Assembly (NCBI GenBank): GCA_963740255.1
Contig: CAVUDO010000002.1
Span: 1,116,001 to 1,180,000 of the forward strand
Length of the DNA: 64,000 nt
From: CAVUDO01 sp963740255
Lineage (GTDB): Bacteria > Actinomycetota > Actinomycetes > Mycobacteriales > Cryptosporangiaceae
Direction: 5' to 3'
Made by a program: the position numbers and the translations under genes. The notes beneath the pieces are model-generated. The model made no database searches, was not told the DNA's origin, and worked only from the letters and a program-made list of their open reading frames with translations. Of the stretch, positions 61,585 through 64,000 are shown one piece after another. The number at the start of each line of letters is the position of its first letter. Within the stretch, counting starts at the first letter, position 1.

Positions 61585-63030
61585 CAGGACTCCTTCCCCG
61601 CCGTCGCCGGCTCCATGTCGACCGGCGTCGTCCCGGCCGGTGCCGTGTCGCGCCGGTGCCGTGTCCGCCGGTGCCGTGTCCGCCGGTGCCGTGTCCGCCG
61701 GTGCCGACCGCGGTGCGGCCGAGGCGGCAAGGCCCGGCCCCGAGGCCTGGGTGGCCCCGCCGACCAGGTCGTACCCGGACTCCGCGTGCACGGCGTTGTC
61801 GATGCCGGTGACCTCCTCTTCCGTGCTGACCCGGAAGCCGATCGTGAAGCGGATCAGGTAGCCGATGATCAGCGTGGCGAGGAAGGAGTAGCCGAGCACC
61901 GCGCCGGCCGCGATCGCCTGCTTGCCGAGCAGCTCCCAGCCGCCGCCGTAGAGGAACCCGTTCGCTCCGTCGGTCGGGTCGTCCGGGGTGAGGATCCCGG
62001 TCGCGACGGAGGTGGCGAAGAACCCGATCAGCAGCGACCCGACCAGCCCGCCGAACAGGTGGACGCCGACGACGTCGAGCGAGTCGTCCAGGCCGACCTT
62101 GTACTTCAGGCTCACCGCGACCGCGCAGACCACGCCGGCGATCACGCCGATCGCCCCCGCCCCGAGCGGGTTCACCGCGGCACAGGCCGGGGTGATCGCG
62201 ACCAGGCCCGCGACCGCGCCGGAGGCCGCGCCGAGCGTGGTGGCGTGCCGGTCCCGGAGCTTCTCCACGACCAGCCAGCCGATCAGCGCCGCACCGGTCG
62301 CCACCTGCGTGTTGATGAACGCCAGGCCGGCCTGACCGTTCGCGGCCACCGCCGAACCGGCGTTGAACCCGAACCAGCCGAACCACAACATGCCGGCGCC
62401 GAGCAGCACCAACGGCAGGTTGTGCGGACGGAACCGCTCCTTGGGCCAGCCGTGCCGCCGGCCGAGCACGATCGCCAGCGCCAGCCCCGCGGCGCCCGCG
62501 TTGATGTGCACGGCGGTGCCCCCGGCGAAGTCCAGCGCACCGAGCCGGTCGGCGATCCAGCCGCCGTTGCCCCCGTCGAAGAAGAACACCCAGTGCGCCA
62601 CCGGGAAGTAGACGATCGTCGCCCACAGGCCGACGAACACCATCCAGGCGCCGAACTTGGCCCGGTCGGCGATCGCCCCGGAGATCAGGGCGACCGTGAT
62701 GACCGCGAACATCAGCTGGAAGGCCGCGAAGACGGTGAGGGGGATGCCGCCCTCGGGCAAGGTGGTGGCGTCGATCGCCTTGGTCAGCCCGATGTAGTCG
62801 AGGTTGCCGATCAGCCCGTTGTAGACGTCGGGACCGAACGCGAGCGAGTAGCCGTAGAGCACCCAGAGCACGCTCACCAGGGCGATGGCACCGAAGCTCA
62901 TCATGAGCATGTTCAGCACGCTCTTGGCCCGGACCATGCCCCCGTAGAAGAACGCCAAGCCAGGCGTCATGAACAATACGAGCGCGCTGCTGGCGAGTAT
63001 CCAGGCAGTGGCGCCGGTGTCGATATTCAT
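61246..63030 (-). CDS. amt: Ammonium transporter reading in frame into GlnK
   Basis: 594-codon frame. Residues 1-425 are an Amt with 11 helices: MTPGLAFFYGGMVRAKSVLN, the pore His pair in DFAGGTAVHINAG and INTQVATGAALI (the second pore position differs from the first copy), and FGWFGFNAGSAVAA. Then comes a linker of APADT repeats and the full GlnK. Deleting the one extra base at 61650 gives a tail ending TAGKES and a TGA overlapping the glnK ATG (TGATG), the usual amt-glnK layout. Thus the fusion is probably due to a one-base insertion or a sequence error. ATG at 63030. Confidence 0.88.
   Translation of the reverse strand: MNIDTGATAWILASSALVLFMTPGLAFFYGGMVRAKSVLNMLMMSFGAIALVSVLWVLYGYSLAFGPDVYNGLIGNLDYIGLTKAIDATTLPEGGIPLTVFAAFQLMFAVITVALISGAIADRAKFGAWMVFVGLWATIVYFPVAHWVFFFDGGNGGWIADRLGALDFAGGTAVHINAGAAGLALAIVLGRRHGWPKERFRPHNLPLVLLGAGMLWFGWFGFNAGSAVAANGQAGLAFINTQVATGAALIGWLVVEKLRDRHATTLGAASGAVAGLVAITPACAAVNPLGAGAIGVIAGVVCAVAVSLKYKVGLDDSLDVVGVHLFGGLVGSLLIGFFATSVATGILTPDDPTDGANGFLYGGGWELLGKQAIAAGAVLGYSFLATLIIGYLIRFTIGFRVSTEEEVTGIDNAVHAESGYDLVGGATQASGPGLAASAAPRSAPADTAPADTAPADTAPARHGTGRDDAGRHGAGDGGEGVLMKLVTAIVKPFKLEDVKEALTALGLAGLTISEVQGYGRQKGHTEVYRGAEYQVDFVPKVRIDVLVDDEDAGKVVDAVVTAARTGKIGDGKVWITPVEDVVRVRTGERGVEAL
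61635..61706. repeat. 15-bp tandem repeats in the amt 3' region, with one extra base
   Basis: CGCCGGTGCCGTGTC is present at 61651, 61666 and 61681, a partial copy at 61696, and a near-copy (GGCCGGTGCCGTGTC) at 61635-61649. The period is exactly 15 except for one additional G at 61650. Being a multiple of three, the repeat codes for APADT; the odd base changes the frame. Confidence 0.85.
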
Positions 63031-63142
63031 ACCCCTCCCTCCCGAGAACCGTGGGGTGACGCGGGCCGCGGAAGGGCGTCTCCGGACGTCCCCGCGTCCT
63101 CCTCAGGGTCGGTGCGGGGTGTTTCTGCCGAGGTTCTGCTCT

Positions 63143-63179
63143 GTTTCGGTCCCGTGACCGCGTGTTTCCGGCCGGTGAA
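63143..63179 (-). promoter_or_regulatory. GlnR-type box upstream of amt-glnK
   Basis: Read toward amt, the order is TTCAC-n6-GAAAC-n5-GTCAC-n6-GAAAC. The known actinobacterial GlnR consensus is GTnAC-n6-GAAAC in pairs. One pair is perfect (63143-63158) and the other has one mismatch (63164-63179). It lies 113-149 bases before the amt ATG. The 357-base gap 63,031-63,387 has no gene and also must drive the rightward TIGR04222 gene. Confidence 0.75.
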
Positions 63180-63387
63180 CTCTTCGGAACCGCCCGGGGG
63201 TATGCCCGGCTCCGTACGATCTGCGCAGGACGTCCCCGGCGCTCGCCGCTCGCCCGATCCTCTGCGGACGGAGCGCGGCACCGGCCGCTCGTCCGATCCT
63301 CGGTGGGTGGCGCGCCCACGGACAATGGGCGGGACGATAACGGGTCGGCCGGGCACTGCGGCGGCCGCGCGACAAGAGGAGCCACCG

Positions 63388-64000
63388 ATGCGCGTTCTCG
63401 CCGCTTCCGGCGACACCTGGGGGCTGTCCGGCCCCACCTTCCTCGTCCTCTACGGCGTACTGCTCGTCGTGGTCCTGGTCGCGGTCGTGTTGGCCAGGCG
63501 GCGTGCGTTCCGGGGGGAGGACAGCCAGGTCCCCACCGTGGACCTCCAGCCGGCGGAGGTCGCCTACCTCGCCGAGGGGCCCAACCGGACGGTGTACGCG
63601 GCGCTGGCCGCGCTCCGTGCCGCCGGCGCCGTCGGCACGAAGAAGCGCGGCGTCCTGAAGGTCACGGCCGACCTCCCCGCGGGCGCCCCCGAGTTCGACC
63701 GGACCGTCTACCAGGAGATCAGCTCCGGACGCGCGGCCCGGACCAACAGGCTGGCCACCCAGCGGACGGTGGCCGCCGCGCTCACCGCGATCCGCGAGCG
63801 GCTGGAAGGCCGCGGCCTGCTGACCAGCGCCGCGGCGAAGACGTCCGCCCGGCTGGCCACCGTCGGGCTGCTGGCGGTGATCCTGTTCGGGCTGGCCCGC
63901 TGGTTCGCCGGCCTCGGTAACGGCAAGCCGATCGGCATCCTGACCGTGGTGCTGCTGGCCACGGGCGCACTGTGGGTGCTGCTGCTGGTACGCGCCCCGC
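63388..64000 (+). CDS. TIGR04222-type membrane protein (partial)
   Basis: The frame opens at ATG 63388 after AGAGGAG and is still open at the window edge (204 codons). An extracytoplasmic N-terminus (MRVLAASGDTWGLSGP) is followed by a helix (about 14-34), a cytosolic domain (VDLQPAEVAYLAEGPNRTVY; FDRTVYQEISSG), and two more helices starting near residue 155 and 180. These fit actinobacterial TIGR04222 proteins of unknown role. Its 3' end is missing. Confidence 0.7.
   Translation, partial: MRVLAASGDTWGLSGPTFLVLYGVLLVVVLVAVVLARRRAFRGEDSQVPTVDLQPAEVAYLAEGPNRTVYAALAALRAAGAVGTKKRGVLKVTADLPAGAPEFDRTVYQEISSGRAARTNRLATQRTVAAALTAIRERLEGRGLLTSAAAKTSARLATVGLLAVILFGLARWFAGLGNGKPIGILTVVLLATGALWVLLLVRAP

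Overview
The window is chromosomal DNA of a very high-GC actinobacterium. GTG and TTG starts are frequent, genes sit in tightly overlapping operons, and there is a four-gene conservon (sensor, roadblock, DUF742, GTPase). The housekeeping order rnhB-DUF2469-yraN-comM-dprA-xerC-M23 peptidase-rpsB-tsf-pyrH-frr-cdsA-rlmN, with ispG-rip-dxr nearby and lepB-rplS-trmD-rimM-khpA-rpsP-ffh on the other side, is the usual actinobacterial one. A Frankia/Cryptosporangium-like lineage is possible, but the genus is a guess.

Layout. 1-6.6 kb: VIT-family transporter, map, a GNAT enzyme, then ispG, rip and dxr. 6.9-10.7 kb: TetR regulator, EAL-GAF protein, MBL-Rieske protein. 11.1-18.1 kb: an ammonium transporter leading into a membrane sensor and a complete conservon. 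18.2-19.4 kb: two RNA methyltransferase-type genes. 19.3-23.5 kb: polyamine-type ABC transporter. 23.8-26.5 kb: secreted serine protease, acyl-CoA dehydrogenase, DUF2631. 26.6-37.8 kb: double-DivIVA protein, rlmN, cdsA, frr, pyrH, tsf, rpsB, M23 peptidase, xerC, dprA. 37.9-45.2 kb: an integrated mobile element. 45.1-53.3 kb: comM, yraN, DUF2469, rnhB, NUDIX, two signal peptidases, rplS, trmD, rimM, khpA, rpsP. 53.5-58.5 kb: proS, a second GNAT, amidohydrolase, DUF1801 remnant, ffh. 58.7-63.4 kb: glnD, glnK and a second amt under a GlnR-type box. A TIGR04222-type membrane protein runs off the right edge.

The most notable object is a 7.3-kb integrative element carrying a large serine integrase. 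It has inserted 30 codons before the end of comM. The remaining 30 codons and stop lie at 37,792-37,884, against dprA, while the rest of comM lies at 45,119-46,657, now ending in 25 residues read from the element. Joining the flanks at a shared GATC restores comM in frame, and the two element ends form a long imperfect inverted repeat, as expected for attP. Inside are an XRE regulator, a RepA-like AAA ATPase, an HTH protein, an iteron-like array of CTGCCCG motifs, and several small proteins I do not recognise. I see no transfer, relaxase or virion gene.

The second theme is nitrogen. Two amt genes are present, one heading a conservon operon and one followed by glnK and glnD. The second amt reads in frame into glnK because of a single extra base inside a 15-bp tandem repeat. 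Two further single-base frameshifts hit the neighbouring NUDIX and rnhB genes. All three are +1 events in GC-rich sequence, so assembly error must be weighed against real mutation.
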